Under the pieces are notes generated by a model. That model worked only from the letters and a program-made list of their open reading frames with translations. It was not told the origin of the DNA and did not search any database. 64,000 nucleotides of DNA, from positions 17,882,001-17,946,000 of the forward strand of contig NC_083388.1 in NCBI RefSeq assembly GCF_031755915.1. The letters run 5' to 3'. Position 1 is the first letter of the stretch. The number at the start of each line of letters is the position of its first letter. Origin of the DNA: Ziziphus jujuba. Taxonomy: Eukaryota > Streptophyta > Magnoliopsida > Rosales > Rhamnaceae. Shown in pieces: positions 50,263 to 63,531 of the stretch. A program made the position numbers and the translations under genes.

Positions 50263-53200
50263 TTAATGTGAATGTATTTTAGGTAAGGCATTGTGAATGT
50301 TCTTGATGGCTTCTAATAGATGCTCTACTTTCAAAGGCTTGCATAAGTGAGCGTTCATTCCAGCCTTAATCGTCCTGCTGGCTTCCTCACCTGATGTGTA
50401 AGCTGTTAATGCGATGATCGGAATATGGACACCATAAGATTCCTCCATCTTCCTTATCTGCCTTGTTGCTTCATAACCGTCCATGGTTGGCATCTGCTAA
50501 ACACAAAGAGCCTCATATCTAATATCATCATCATAATATAATGTATATATGTATATATATCATTGTTTCATAGAACTACAGTTCAAATGTCCCAATCCTA
50601 ATGTCAAACAAATGGATTAAATTGATATAAGATGATAGAAATCATAATCTTTACCTCGCAATCCATCAAAATAAAATCGTAAGGAAGAGCCAAGGAAGCT
50701 CCTCGTTTCATTTGATTGCCCAAACCATTGGAAACCAGCTCTAAAGCTTCCTTTCCATTTCCACAAAGCTCAACAGTTGCACCAAGCCTTGAAGTATGAT
50801 GCATAGCCAGCCTGCCCAATATTCTGCTATCTTCAGCAATCAAAATCTTTTTTCCCTTCAAAGGTTTCTCAATCTCCTCTCGCGTATCTTCCTGTCGAAG
50901 TCCATGCTCGTGACCTATTGGAGACTTGGGTCTAATATGAGACCCATATGAAACTGATTTCATCGTCTTCCATCGTTCCCCATTGCTTGAATTACCATGA
51001 TCTTCCATTTTATATTCGACGTCTTGGGTTTGAGATTGATGCCTTGATGAACTTGGAGCTCCAGCAACTTTAGCACTTCCTCTCTTTGGAAATGCACCCC
51101 CAAACTCTGGAAGAAGTTTTACCACTTCATATAAACAATTTCCATGAAATGGTTTGTACTTTATAATATCATCTGAATCAAAAATGACCCTCTTGCTGTT
51201 GAAGCCCATCCTACCATGTAACATTGGATTTGCTAGCCAAACAACCTTGCAACAACCACTTTGAAGGTCACTTTTGAATTTACTCACAATCTTGCATAAT
51301 TCTGAAAATGGTCCAGAAGTAACATCGATCACTAGCAATATAAAGCTCGAAGCACCGCGAAGATGAGTCTTTCTGAAGAGAGAAAGTACGTAATTATTAT
51401 TTCCATCCATGGAACTTGAAGGCATATGATCTTTTGCTCCAATGCTGGTGTTAGTGGATGCAGATTTGCTCAACCAATCATTATGAAAACTAAAATCTGA
51501 TTTCCCAGAAAAACCGTGATGGGAATTGCTGTTCCATTTGTGTTTTATTTTCTTAAGAGAACGAGGAAGTCTTTCCCATTGATCCACCACTATTACTTTT
51601 ATCCCAAGGCTCTCCATGAACTTCTGTGAAATTCTTCGCCGTTCATGATTCTGAATCATCAGCACAACATGTGATCCCTCTGCTTTAGGACTAGATGGAT
51701 TACGAACTCCACTTCCATGGCTTGGAGTTAGAATGTTTAAGCGGGGTCCTGGTGTCTGAATGGTCAACCTGGGGGGGCTATGAGTCTGCCTGGTTATTCC
51801 AGAGTCATTTTGCTGCATGCCATGATTGCCATCCATGGAATTAACCACTATTTCAATATTCTCTTCTTTTGTATCATTGTAATACATAGACTCACATACA
51901 GACAGAAGAACATTGAACCTGAAGCAGCTTCCCTTTTCTCCAATTTCCTTCTCCACAATTCCAATTTCTCCATGCATCAGACGTACCTAGAGCCACAATA
52001 TATATATATAACAGTAAATGTGAATAATCTGAGGCATTATTGTGTGTGTGCATATATATTATATGTACACTTATCTTTTGTCCTGGATCAGAGAGTTTTT
52101 CGTATATATGTTTATGTGTATGCATAAATGTACTGGAACTTACCAGAGATTGTACAATGCCAAGTCCCAAACCAGTTCCTCCTAGTCCAAGAGCAGTTTC
52201 TCTTACTTGGACATAGTTTTCGAAAACTGCTTTTTGCTTCTCTTTAGGAATTCCTTTACCGGTATCATCAACCTCAAATACAAAGTCCATGACATTTGGA
52301 TCATCCATGGCGTCCAAGTCATCATGATCATTTGCTTTGTTGTTTTTGTGAAATATGCAGCACAAGTGACTTAAAAAACCATTCCGGTTTGAAGCAATAA
52401 TGGAGTTCTTCAACCTTGGTTTTCGAACCCAAGCCCGAACTGTTACCTGTCCTTCAGAAGTAAATTTCACGGCATTGCTTAACAAGTTACATAGTATTTG
52501 TTTTAGCTTTCCTCTGTCTCCTTTGACATGTGAAAACTTTATAACAGACCCATCAAAAGGATCCAAAACAACATCTACTCCTTTCTTTATACCAACAGGG
52601 TGATAAAGATCAACCACATCTTCAACAAGTTGTGCCACATCAAATGTGTCCTCTTCTAATTGCATTTTACCAGCTTCAATTTTGCTTGTATCAAGAAAAG
52701 AATTCAATATACCTAAAACAAGAAAACTTAAAAGGAATTATAGAAATGCAAAACTTTAAAAAATATATATAAGTTAAAAAAAAAATAGAAAAAAGAAATG
52801 AAGATAAAATATTACCTAAAAGGTCCTTGATACATGCATCCATTTGTTTTAAATTTGTTTCTAATGGGGAACCAAAGGCAACTTCATCATAGCATATCTC
52901 TACCAATCCGGTAATGGCAGCTAGAGAAGCTCGAATATCGTGGCTGGCGCTAGCAATGGCGAGACTTTTGTTCATACTCTTGGTTTCAGCTTGTCTTGTG
53001 GCCTCCATCTGTTTTATGAGAGATGCACACAAATGCATCTCTCTCCTTGCAACTCCAACAATTATGAAACCAAAACTTACAATGGATACACTCATTGTAA
53101 TGATTGTCGATACAAGGAAGATGAGTGCTATTTTGCTGCACTTGTGAACCATACTTACTAATCCATTTTGTTGGGTATTAGCCAAAACATACACCTGAAA

Positions 53201-54808
53201 AAAGTAGTTATATATATTTATATATAAAAAAGTTAATGTACGTATACACATACAACATAAAAATTATTATAATTTAGTGAAGAATAGAACACACAATGAA
53301 GCAGAAAACTATGTTCTTAATTCCTTGAATATTACTTAAACAAGATTTTCTTAAATTGTTATCGCTACCTCCTTAAAAAATCCATACAAGCCAAATAGTT
53401 GGTTATTGCTTCAACCCTAAAGTAATAACTTCTTTTCCTTTAAAATTTAATGTGTTAAGAAATAAAAGTTCATAAGCATTGTTCCATTTGATTCGGCTTC
53501 TTGAAACCAGCTTTCATTAACCATGCTAGGTTCAATATCACACTATTCAATTTTATTTTGTTTTTATAATAAAATAAATAAATAAATGTTGGAAAGACAC
53601 AGTTTGGCATTCCTTTTCTACCATTCACTGTGTCTATCACACAGTCTATATACATTTACTTTATAGTGTTCTACAGGTTTGGTCAAGTCTACAACCTAAG
53701 AAATAGTGGTATTCCAACCTCTACCATTTTGGTCAAAATCCAAATCCCTTGGCAATCCATCTGTCAGTATACTGGTCAGAGTCACAGGCTACAGGTTTGT
53801 GTACCAAGTGTACATCATTTGTTGTATTCAAGGTGCTTGATTTAAAGAGCAAAATGAAGAGTTAGAGTACACTATTGATATTTGATTGTTGCAAGTATGG
53901 TGGGAAAAAGAAAACATTGAGCCTTCAAACTCAATATATGAAATTTGGTTTATATGTGATATTATGAAACAAAAATATGAGGCCACCTAGAAGAAGAAAA
54001 AAGTTGATAAGCTTTATACAATTTTATCAAACGTAATAAAGCACAAATGTACATTGTCCTAATGGGAAGAGATAGCTACTAACCTTATTATTAATCACAA
54101 AAATTGAGAGATGAGATCCATTGATAGATGAACTCAGAACTTTAGGTATATTCGTTGATGACGAGTTTGATGGATGTAAAAATTGTGCTTTGTTCTCATC
54201 CGAATGTAAGTTAAGAAAATTCTTGTTTACATGGTGCTCCACATTTTTTATCATACCATATAAACATGGTATGAATAAATTGGGAGATAACGACACTGCA
54301 AGAGCCTACAATTAATAAATACAAACATTATGCTTTAAAAAAATCACAAATATAAGGCTACATTACAAAGATATCTTTCTTGCAAGTTGTAACAATATAT
54401 TAAATTTATTTCCAAGTTAAAATGAAAATGGAAAAAACAATTAAATTTAAGAACAAATATTAGTCTTTTGGTAATGACTTGTAATGACAAAATGATAGTC
54501 TTTATAACACGTTTAGAATACAGAATTAAACTATATAGAAGTAGATTATTTTAGACTTTTGTCCAATCAAATTTGGGTAAATTAAAAAAAAAAAGTTTAA
54601 TTTGATTGGATTAAGATTAAAATAGTTCAATCTTATGAAAACCGGTCTTGCATTTCAAATAGGTGTTTAAAAATTTTCTTTTTAGCAAAAATTTTTAACA
54701 AACAGTATAATATTATTAAGGCAAAGAATTGGGTTAAAAACTTACCAAGATGATGAAAATCAAGAGAAGAGGTTGTGTTACCAAAGAGTTGAGCTTCATT
54801 GATGCCAT
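50263..54808 (-). CDS. CKI1: CKI1-like hybrid histidine kinase with a shortened sensor region
   Basis: Six exons on the minus strand (54808-54746, 54305-54084, 53194-52816, 52712-52144, 51986-50655, 50493-50263) join in frame to 931 residues. Parts: a first membrane segment (about 9-24), a short outside region (about 26-115), a second membrane segment (about 116-144), then a His-kinase dimerisation site ASASHDIRASLAAI with the phospho-His near 180. The ATPase has an N box (LKQILCNLLSNAVKFT), a G1 box (DDTGKGIP) and a G2 box (GTGLGLG). A linker and a C-terminal receiver follow, with the acidic pair ED, phospho-Asp near 853 (FILMDC) and Lys near 907 (CKPLK). The sequence follows Arabidopsis CKI1 closely over the kinase and linker. 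CKI1 acts through AHP proteins in cytokinin-type signalling and female gametophyte development. CKI1 has about 1122 residues with His405, so some 225 residues are missing before the His here. All catalytic motifs are intact. Confidence 0.85.
53195..54083 (-). other. Intron in the sensor region of the CKI1-like gene
   Basis: An 889-bp intron located where other CKI1 proteins have most of their extracellular domain. I found no open frame resembling CKI1 ectodomain sequence on the minus strand, so the missing part seems truly lost and not just unannotated. A decayed exon cannot be excluded. Confidence 0.5.
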
Positions 54809-57800
54809 CGTGATAACTGTATCAACCAACGTACCAATGTTAATGCTTTTTGAATTTTGTCCCGAAACAACATAAACAAATTCTTTTTTTTTTTTTTCTA
54901 TCAAACAAAATAAACGACTCAAATATTAAACAATAGCACAAAAAGGAAAGACATTTTCAATTTTTTTTCCTCTTTTTATCTAAAAAGTTTTCTCAGGCCA
55001 AGGTGTACTTTCGCACGTAATTGTAAATTTATAATTATGGTAAAAAATTTGTAAACAAAAACAATAATTTTTGCCAAGATTGGCGGTGTCAATAAATTTT
55101 AAAATCTAATAGGCATGACATAAGGAGTAAAACTCTTTCATGGTTATTAATAATTCAAAAAGATTTTTATTCTATTGGCCAAAATAATTCTACCATTTGA
55201 TGATATATAAACGATATATATATATATATACACATGTTAAATTAAGTTAAATTTACCTTCATCTCTAATACGTTTCCTTTTCTTCGATATTATACTATTT
55301 TTTCTTTAAAAAAATACTTAGACAATAATAGCTTCAATAATAAAACTTTATTTTTGCACACATGAATTTTCTCAAGTAGTATAAATCTGTGTATAACTGC
55401 TTCAATAATAAACACTTTTTCTGTTTTCCTTATTATTTTTCTTATAAAAAGAGAAATGTAAAACAGAACGTCCGACAAGGATCCTCTCAGATGAGAATTT
55501 TATAATTTGGGTTAATTAAATTGTACCATGTCAATATTTTAGATACAATGGTTAGAATTATGATATGCCATTATTATTAATTAGGAAACAATCTCATTAC
55601 TTGTTAATTAATGTTGATTTCTTTTATATGATTTAGAATTAAATTAATTCTTTTCAGAAAAAAAAAAACAATTCCAAAATATAGTAAAAAATATATCTCC
55701 ATGATAATTATCTTTTTAATAATGTTTAGAATTAAGTAATTAAATAAAATAAGCTAAAAGCAAATTATGCTCAAATTTTACTGCCAGGTTACCATTATTC
55801 AATTATTATATTGACTTTAGCAGATTTCTTTTCACCCCAAAAATAAAAATAAAAATAAAAAAACCTTTAGCAACTTTCACAAAGTCAAAAATAAAAATTT
55901 ATGGTGAAAAAGGGGAAAAAAAAAACTAATTTACAATTTCTTTTCACATATTGATTATATATATATATATATATATCTATAGATATAGATATACCAACTT
56001 TACTTTTAACTACTTGTTTTATTATTTAATTCTAAACATTATTAAGAAATAAATTTTATGGAGATAATATTGTTATATTATTTTTTTATTAATAATATAA
56101 AAAAAAATTTCCTTGGAGGTAATCAATTAGCAATTATATTTTAGGTAGCCATACTTTATTTCGCTAGTTTTAATTGTTTTTTGTTTTTATTTTTATTTCT
56201 AAAATATGGAAATTATTCCAAATTAACCAGTAATAAGATCATATCTAACTATTGAATCGATCTAAGATGTAGACGTGACATGTTTAAATCAGATTTCATT
56301 TCTAGAGAAATAAAGAGAATCCTTGTACATCTGCCAAATACTACTTTCTTTCTTTCTTCTGTTTGAACACATGAATGCACACCCAATTCGCTCTCTTGCT
56401 AAAAGAATTTTAGATTTTTTATATAGACTTTTAATGTCGATTTCTAATTTGGCTTCCACTATTTAATCTAGAGTTACTCATATTCTCAACAAAAAAATAA
56501 TTAAACAATTTTATACTGAATGAAAAAAGAATTCTTAGACAAAAAATCCATGAAAAAAATAACTCAATCTACTGAGACTACCATTGAACAACCATAACAA
56601 AAACAAAAACAAAATCTAGATAGAGATAGAAAATAAACCTGAAAACTACCCCGCAAAGAAGATGATGAAGATGTTTTGTTTTGATGGAAACGAGTTTTCT
56701 CAATAGAAATTATATTGTTGTGTAAAGGCCGGACACAGAAAAAAGAATGGAAGATTGCATATGTTTCATTTATGTAAAAATTTTGTTTTACTTTTCTGAC
56801 ATTGCAAGGAAAGTTGAAAAAGGCAAAAAAAATCTTTATAGATCTGCAGAACATCCACATATGGCAAAATCAAAATTATTTATTAACTACATGTATCCAA
56901 CAAGGCAATGCAAGAAAATCTACTTTCTTTTATCTTTTTAGGTTTTTCCACTCATTCACAAGTGCAGAATATTTTCTTTTTTGGTATGTTCTGGCTGGGT
57001 TGTACCATGAGTAAAGAGTACAGCACACAGATTAAGGGTGGTGGTGCTAGTTACCGAGACTATAAATTTTGTAACCTTATTTGGCTTTAAGTGGACCATC
57101 TGATTTCATCAATAGTAGAGATTGAAAAGTAAATTTAATCACTAATCAGTTGACTATTTTAAACTATGGGTTAATGCCTTTCTAATATCAAGTATAGTGG
57201 ATTTGTTTCAATTTATAAATTATAATATATATATATATATATAAACAGTTATGATCATCTTATATACAATATTGGTATGACACAATAATAAATAAGGATT
57301 AAAAAATGTCAAACTTTTATATTTTTTTGTTTAAGAAAATTCCAGTGTATTCCATTAAAGGATTCATTTTTTCTTATTAGATTTTAAACATTGAAAAATA
57401 AAAATAAATGCTAGAAATTAATATCATCAACCATGATTTATCAATATTATCCTTATTTAGCCAACTATAAAGTGAAGTAGGTTAGATATTTTATTTATTT
57501 TACTTTTTTCCAAAATGCTTTTTGGTCCTTTGTTTGGAAGGAGAGAAAGCGTACACACGGTAAGATTTTGAACTTCTGCTTTATAATTTGCTTGGAGTTC
57601 TGTTCATCAAAATATGTATATATTACTTGGAGCTCAAGTAATTCACATATTCACTCGAGCATTAATTCGCTTCTATTGGGAACAATGAGGCAGATTAATC
57701 TTCGAGATATGGTATGTTTGCTCCTCCATTCGTTCGCTAAGATGAATCTAGATTTTTCCGAAAAGTTAATGGGAAAGTGGAGGAAAAATAGGATACATTT

Positions 57801-58490
57801 TATATATATATATATATATTTTTTTTTGTCTCATAAGGTTGGTCCATGTGGCAACCCACATGACACTTTACAAGAAATAAAAAATAAATAAATAAGCAAA
57901 TCGAAAAACCCCTATTAGTACAGAAATCTTTTTTTTTTTTTTTTTGGTCACACACACCAGTTCAATAAAGCATTTTTTTTTTTTGAAAAGTAATTAATTT
58001 ATGTTACGAGTTTACATTTTCATTAATTTGTAATTGTCACCTGCGGTAATAATTGGACAAGTGAAAGCCAATGTACGAGCTTACAAAGACATCTCCATCC
58101 ATTTTTGACATAATCCATTAATCGGAACTTTAGGCACACAGCAGGAATGACTTTGCACTTAAATGAAGTTAAAAAAGAGTAAAATTGGTAGTTTATGGCT
58201 GTACTTGTAATTAACCCTATTAGTAACACAACCAAAACATAAAGGACAAAAAGCAAGAACAAAGATACCTCTACACTCCCCATCATCCTTTGACGAGGAC
58301 GATGGAAGACTCGACAACATTATAACCATTGGATATATTCAAAGTTACAGGGTTCTTTAAAGTTGTTACCTATTTAAATCATGTAACAAGAAATCCTTAA
58401 AGCAAATTGCTCCTTAGGTCCATTTTCTTCAACTGAATCGGTGTACCAAGGGAAAAAAGCAAAAAAGAGCGGGAGAGAGAGAAAAGGAGC
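54809..58490. other. Intergenic region between CKI1-like and E1 genes
   Basis: This is upstream of the CKI1-like gene and downstream of the E1 gene; both are on the minus strand. It is AT-rich with (TA)n tracts near 55216, 55954 and 57226 and many short unsupported open frames. The first few hundred bases beyond 54808 should contain the CKI1-like promoter, and the last ~200 bases before 58490 the E1 3' UTR. Confidence 0.5.
55954..55977. repeat. (TA)n microsatellite
   Basis: About 12 TA units followed by a TCTATAGATATAGATAT palindromic stretch. Confidence 0.85.
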
Positions 58491-61400
58491 TTAACGGAAA
58501 TAGATTGATATCTGCGGAATGTCAATATCATTATCTTCGTCATCCTCGCATGCCACCACAACATCCAAATGTCGACGGTAAGGAGGGAGTTCCATTTTCG
58601 CAACTTCTCTAGCCAGATCCACCACCTTCTTGTCCATTCGCTCCCTGTGTCGAGGAAACATACTATTATAAAGCAGACAACTCCCACATGAGATGCTGTA
58701 AGCATTCAGTCCCTTAGCTTTGAGCCATTCAAGTAGTTCCCTTAGAGTAGGATTGTCTTTCAGGATCCACCTATCCCAAACAGTCCAGCTCATGTCACGA
58801 TGCTTGATAACCTTTGGTGGAACTGGCTCGGCCATGGAGAACAAAGGCAATGCAAGATTGGCAAACGTGTTTCGATAGTCCTCTAGCTTATGGCCTCCAT
58901 CCAAAACCTTGTACAGCTCCAAGCACACGAGACCTGTTGCCATTGCTGTGGAGGTTGCAATTGCAGGGATAATCCTTCCAGCAATAAACTTGGCTTTCAG
59001 CTTGTCAACCTCAGGAATGCTGTAATTTCTGGCCCTCATGTTGGCAAGCCCAGCGATTAAGTCCATATGATAGTTGGTATCATCATCCTGCATGGCCAGC
59101 TAAGTTAATAAAGATCAAATAGATAAATAATAGATGATAGAATAACATAATGAACCTGTAAAGAGTTATTCCAACTGTCCAAGGAGAATTTAAAGAAAAT
59201 GAAGAAACATGATCAGAATGGCATATCCTACATCTATTTTCAGCCAGATTGCTTGCTTTAGAAAATATATAAAGGACATATCCAAGCATCATTCCAACAG
59301 ATCCACAGCCATACACGGCCATTACTTCAATCAATAATTAGAGTGATACAAAGTCAATCATGCTAATCTATAAGATATATTGACTACATTTGGAAGCTGT
59401 GTCTGAAAAGATGCCCATTTAAAGAACAGAGAAAGACGAGCAGAGAACATAGATATACCTTCTCAAACTGAACTGGTTTCATCTTGAACCCTGGTGGCAA
59501 GTTCTTTCGACAATGCTCCAACTTGTTAATCAATTCATTAATTATAAGTGCATCATCTACAGATGCAGCAGTAACACTGGTAGTCTTCTCATCAGTCACA
59601 ATTTTGACATCTTTCTTGGGCTGAAACTCTGGGACGATAACCCTATCTACAGCCTCAGCCAACTTCTTAGGATTTCTAACCCAGTCAGGAATTGGAATAC
59701 CAAATGTCTCAGCTCGTAGTATAGATGCTGCCATAACAAAATGAAGATGACCAGGATCATGAGCTGAGAATTGCAGTGGATGGGGGAATCGCTTAGGGGC
59801 TGACCAGAATGGAGCTCCAGTACTTGTTGGAGCATCTTCAGGAAAAGTATAAACCAACTGCTTAACTCTATTAGCAAAATAATCTTCAAACCTGAGAAAA
59901 CAAAAATCAGATGATCACAAACTAAATAACAAAATATGACTCTGACCTGTGATTTCAAGAAAATTTATTTAAAAAAAAAAAATCATTATTTAGGAAATTA
60001 CTTTAAGCGAGCCCAGAGAATACAATCTTGAAATGTCTCGCATTTTTCTTTGTCAAGGCACTCGAGGACATGCTCCAAGTTATCTCTAGCCTGTGCATCA
60101 CCAGAATTACGCATAGCTGCAGCATATTCACTTGGATTGGACAGATATGCATTCACTTCAGCTGGAGTCTTCTCAAGCAAACCCTCAAATTCAGATCGAG
60201 CCCATGTCAAGCAATGGTCAATGTTATGTGGAAAGGAGTGTACAGTGCACATGGGTGCTTGCTTCTCAGGTGGGTCTCTCGAGGCACCATAGTTTTCAGT
60301 TAGGTGAGGAATAACCATCTGAGTGTTGCATTTAGCACCAAGAGTCCCCGACTCAAGAAGTGGCTTCTGGAAATATAGACACCTCTGATCAACATAAAGC
60401 CTGGCATTGACATTGTCTAGTGCATTAATTACGACACTCAAATTTTCCCAGAAAGCATCATCAAACACATTCTCAGTTTCAGGCCCAACTCGGTTCTGCA
60501 AAGCTTCAATATTGAGATGAGGATTTATCAATGCAGCAGCAGAAGCAGCAACCGTGGATTTAGCCTGCCCAATGTTCCAATCACGGAAGAGGAATTGCCT
60601 ACTGAGGTTACTCTTTTCAATTACATCATCATCTGTGATTGTTAGCTTCCCTTGATTGCCACATGAAACACCCATCAGGGCAACATTTTTCAAAAACTCA
60701 CATCCTAGTGCACCAGATCCAACAATAAATGCTTTAGCATCCTCTAGCTTCTTCTGAAGCCTAGATCCAAACACTGAAATTTGAGCATCATAACGGCTAT
60801 TCAATGGTCTAAATTCACTGGAATCTAGTGGCTCTGTTGGAAGCGACTCCACTGAGTCAAAGTAGAAGAACTGTAGAAACAAGTTAACAACAGGTTACCA
60901 CTTACCAGAACCAAAATCCAATATTCCTAAGTATCACATAACTTTCAGCACTAAAAAATTAGCTTTTTGTCACGAGAAAGAATGCGTACTTGACATAGTT
61001 CTGCATGCTCTAAAACAAATCTGCTAAATCAGTTATTATTTATTGTTAACTTGTTAGTCCCAAATTCCAATATTCATATCTATATTTACGCAGCGGTAAC
61101 GAGGGTGGTAAGGTGGGTGCTTGCATCTTAATTATCTGTTGTTTGTGTGGATGGCATTTAAATGTAAATCTGTTTTGCATTTGTGCTTGAAAATTTTGAT
61201 GCAAGTGTGAGAAAGTGAGAAGAAAGTACCAAGTCAACTATCTTACTAAGATGCTAAATGCTTATCCACACTAAGAGAGCAGAATATAAAGAATTATAAG
61301 TGCACATGTGATCCAACCTTTATTATATAACAATAAATCATAAAAATGTACAAGTAATAACCTGGAAGAGTGGGTGAAATTTTCCAGAGCATGCTTTTAC

Positions 61401-63515
61401 AATTTCTTGTCCAACAATGCCACCAAACATGGCAGCCATAGGGTTCAGTACTGCCTTGGCACCAAAGGCAAAGTGCCGCAAAAGTTTTGGATTAATATCT
61501 TTCAGGCTCCCATCTCCCAGAGTCTCGTTGATATTACCAGCAAGCAATATAAGCTTCTGAGCATCCTCTTCTGAACCAGCAATCGGGAACCGTCCTAACT
61601 CAGACACAAACTTATCCAGTGCTTGAAAAGCCAAGTGTAGGAGAGGTGGTCGATCAAATTTGGAGAAGTCACTCAGAAGAAAATCACCAGGATCTCTAAG
61701 TGCTTCTTTTAATGGCTTAAAGTTCAACACTTTGGGTTGTTTCACCTGCGTGACAATACCACCTTTCTCATAGGTACCAAAATTCGTGGTATCCTCTTCA
61801 ACAGTAAAAGAATAAGGCCTAGCATTTTTAATCTTCCTAGGCTTTCCATCATTCAGTTCTGTCATTCCATGAACTTCAGAAAAGACAACAAGATCCCCAT
61901 CCTGAAACTCAAGTCTTTCATCATCAACACACGATACTAGAGCAGGGTTGTCATTGCTGATGGATGCGATTATACCAGTGTGTGGGTCTTCTCCATCAAC
62001 ATCAAAAACAGTGAACTCAGGTCCAAAGTCACAGAACACAGAACCAAAAAGGCCTCTAACTTCAGTTTTAATGAAGGCAATAGGAGGCTGATGACTATGA
62101 CAGTAATCATTAAATTCAATGGCCTTTTGAAGACTGATATCAGTGAATACAACAGCCTGCAATACCAAAAAATAAAAGAGGCGACTCAATAACACATTAT
62201 GCAAAATGCAACCAAGATGCATGTTTGAATACCTGCATAAGCAATAAATATATAATCATACATCACAATTTCGAAAATCCAGATTTAACGCCTCTATCAA
62301 CAACCATGGAAAAATAAGCCACTATTCACATACACAGACGTCCAGACATGCCTCAACAAAATAACCTTTAAACAAATAAGCATCAGATGGAAGTACCTGA
62401 AAATCAGAAAGTTGTTCTTTCTTCAACTCCGAAGTCAATGTATGTACAATAACAGCATTGTTGAGCTCTTGCAACTTTTGGACAGAAGCAAGTGCTCTGT
62501 TCTTACCAACATCATTCTCAGAAAAGAGAAAGTTACCCGAAAAATCCCAAAGCTCCACCACCCCTTCATCATGCAAGGTCACAGATTTGACACCAGCAAG
62601 AACGAGGTTCTTTGCTGCAAAGCAGAGATCACATTAAAGGTTGAAAATAACTAGTTACACGGTTCAAATCTCAACCCAAGAGAATAAAAATCTAAATTCC
62701 ACATGAACGCTAGACAACATGTCAGCACAATTCTAAACACCGAACAGGTACACTTATAAAAAGATACCACTTCAGTTGTCTCTACCTATTTTCAGCATAA
62801 ATAGCTCTCTTAAAAGTCATAATTGTCCTTTTAACAGGACCAGATAAATAACAAAAGCCAGACACCTCATAACTAAAATTTCCTTAATCAACTTAAATTA
62901 TCAAAGTTTCTAAATCCAATTCCAACCAGAGCCGTTCTCGCAAATAACTGATATTATCCGTACCATGAAATGAGAACAATCAACAAACATATCTACAAGG
63001 GGGGGGGGGGGGGGGGAAATGAAAAACCCAGTACCAAACAAGGACGAATTATCACCAACAAAATATTAAAAAAAATAGAAACTACATCCTAGTCTACTAG
63101 AGCAAAACGAACTAGCATAACAAACTAAAAGGTTTCTAAAATCCATACCAATCTCAGCACCGAGACCCTGCAGCCCAGATACAAGGACGTTCGAGGCAAA
63201 GAGCCTCCGCATCGTTTCGCGGCCGTAGACCGCGAGCTGTCGGCTGTGCAGATCCTCATCGATGTCGGAAGGGTTCGAATCCCCCATAGCCATGACGATT
63301 GTGTGTTCTTCTTCTTGTTTAGCTACGCTACTGCTACTATGATTGTTGTTGCTGCTGCTGCTGCTAACGACGTTCGTGGCCGGTCCAGCTGTGTGGGCGG
63401 AGAAACAACCGATCCGATGCCTCTTGATAGGAGATGCGCTTGCGCTGTTGTTGTTGTTAGTATCCCTGTCTTCTTCTACAACCGCTCCTTCGCAAGCTCG
63501 CTTTCTTGGAAGCAT
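58491..63515 (-). CDS. UBA1: Ubiquitin-activating enzyme E1 (UBA1 type)
   Basis: Six coding exons on the minus strand (63515-63149, 62614-62397, 62156-61362, 60870-60002, 59891-59459, 59087-58491) join in frame to 1092 residues; Arabidopsis UBA1 has about 1080. The enzyme adenylates ubiquitin with ATP, takes it as a thioester and passes it to E2s. The N-terminus ([10 protein letters not shown]) is a plant-specific Ser/Asn-rich, basic tail. The inactive adenylation half starts at [15 protein letters not shown]. The active half has the nucleotide loop [13 protein letters not shown] (about 511) and [17 protein letters not shown]. The catalytic Cys is near 668 in [17 protein letters not shown]. 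The ubiquitin-fold domain ends [12 protein letters not shown]. Start choice: the conserved MLPRKR lies just after a probable 5'-leader intron; an in-frame ATG at 63710 is discussed under findings. I see no defect. Confidence 0.95.
60871..61361 (-). other. Intron of the E1 gene
   Basis: A 491-bp intron between GKFHPLFQ and [10 protein letters not shown], with no other signal. Confidence 0.7.
62615..63148 (-). other. First coding-region intron of the E1 gene, with an 18-G run
   Basis: A 534-bp phase-1 intron (GAG ATT G | CA AAG). The plus strand has 18 consecutive G at 62999-63016, so the transcript carries an 18-C run. Confidence 0.75.
62999..63016 (+). repeat. G18 homopolymer
   Basis: Eighteen G on the plus strand. 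The exact length is uncertain in any assembly because of polymerase slippage. Confidence 0.85.
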
Positions 63516-63531
63516 ATAGTGCAGTAAGCTG

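Noticed and set aside
53470..53845. Possible leftover ectodomain exon in the CKI1-like intron
   Set aside because: Open frames on both strands were compared with what I remember of the CKI1 ectodomain and none matched.
57568..57891. 107-codon open frame downstream of the E1 gene
   Set aside because: It contains a (TA)n tract translated as IYIYIY and has no domain or homology.
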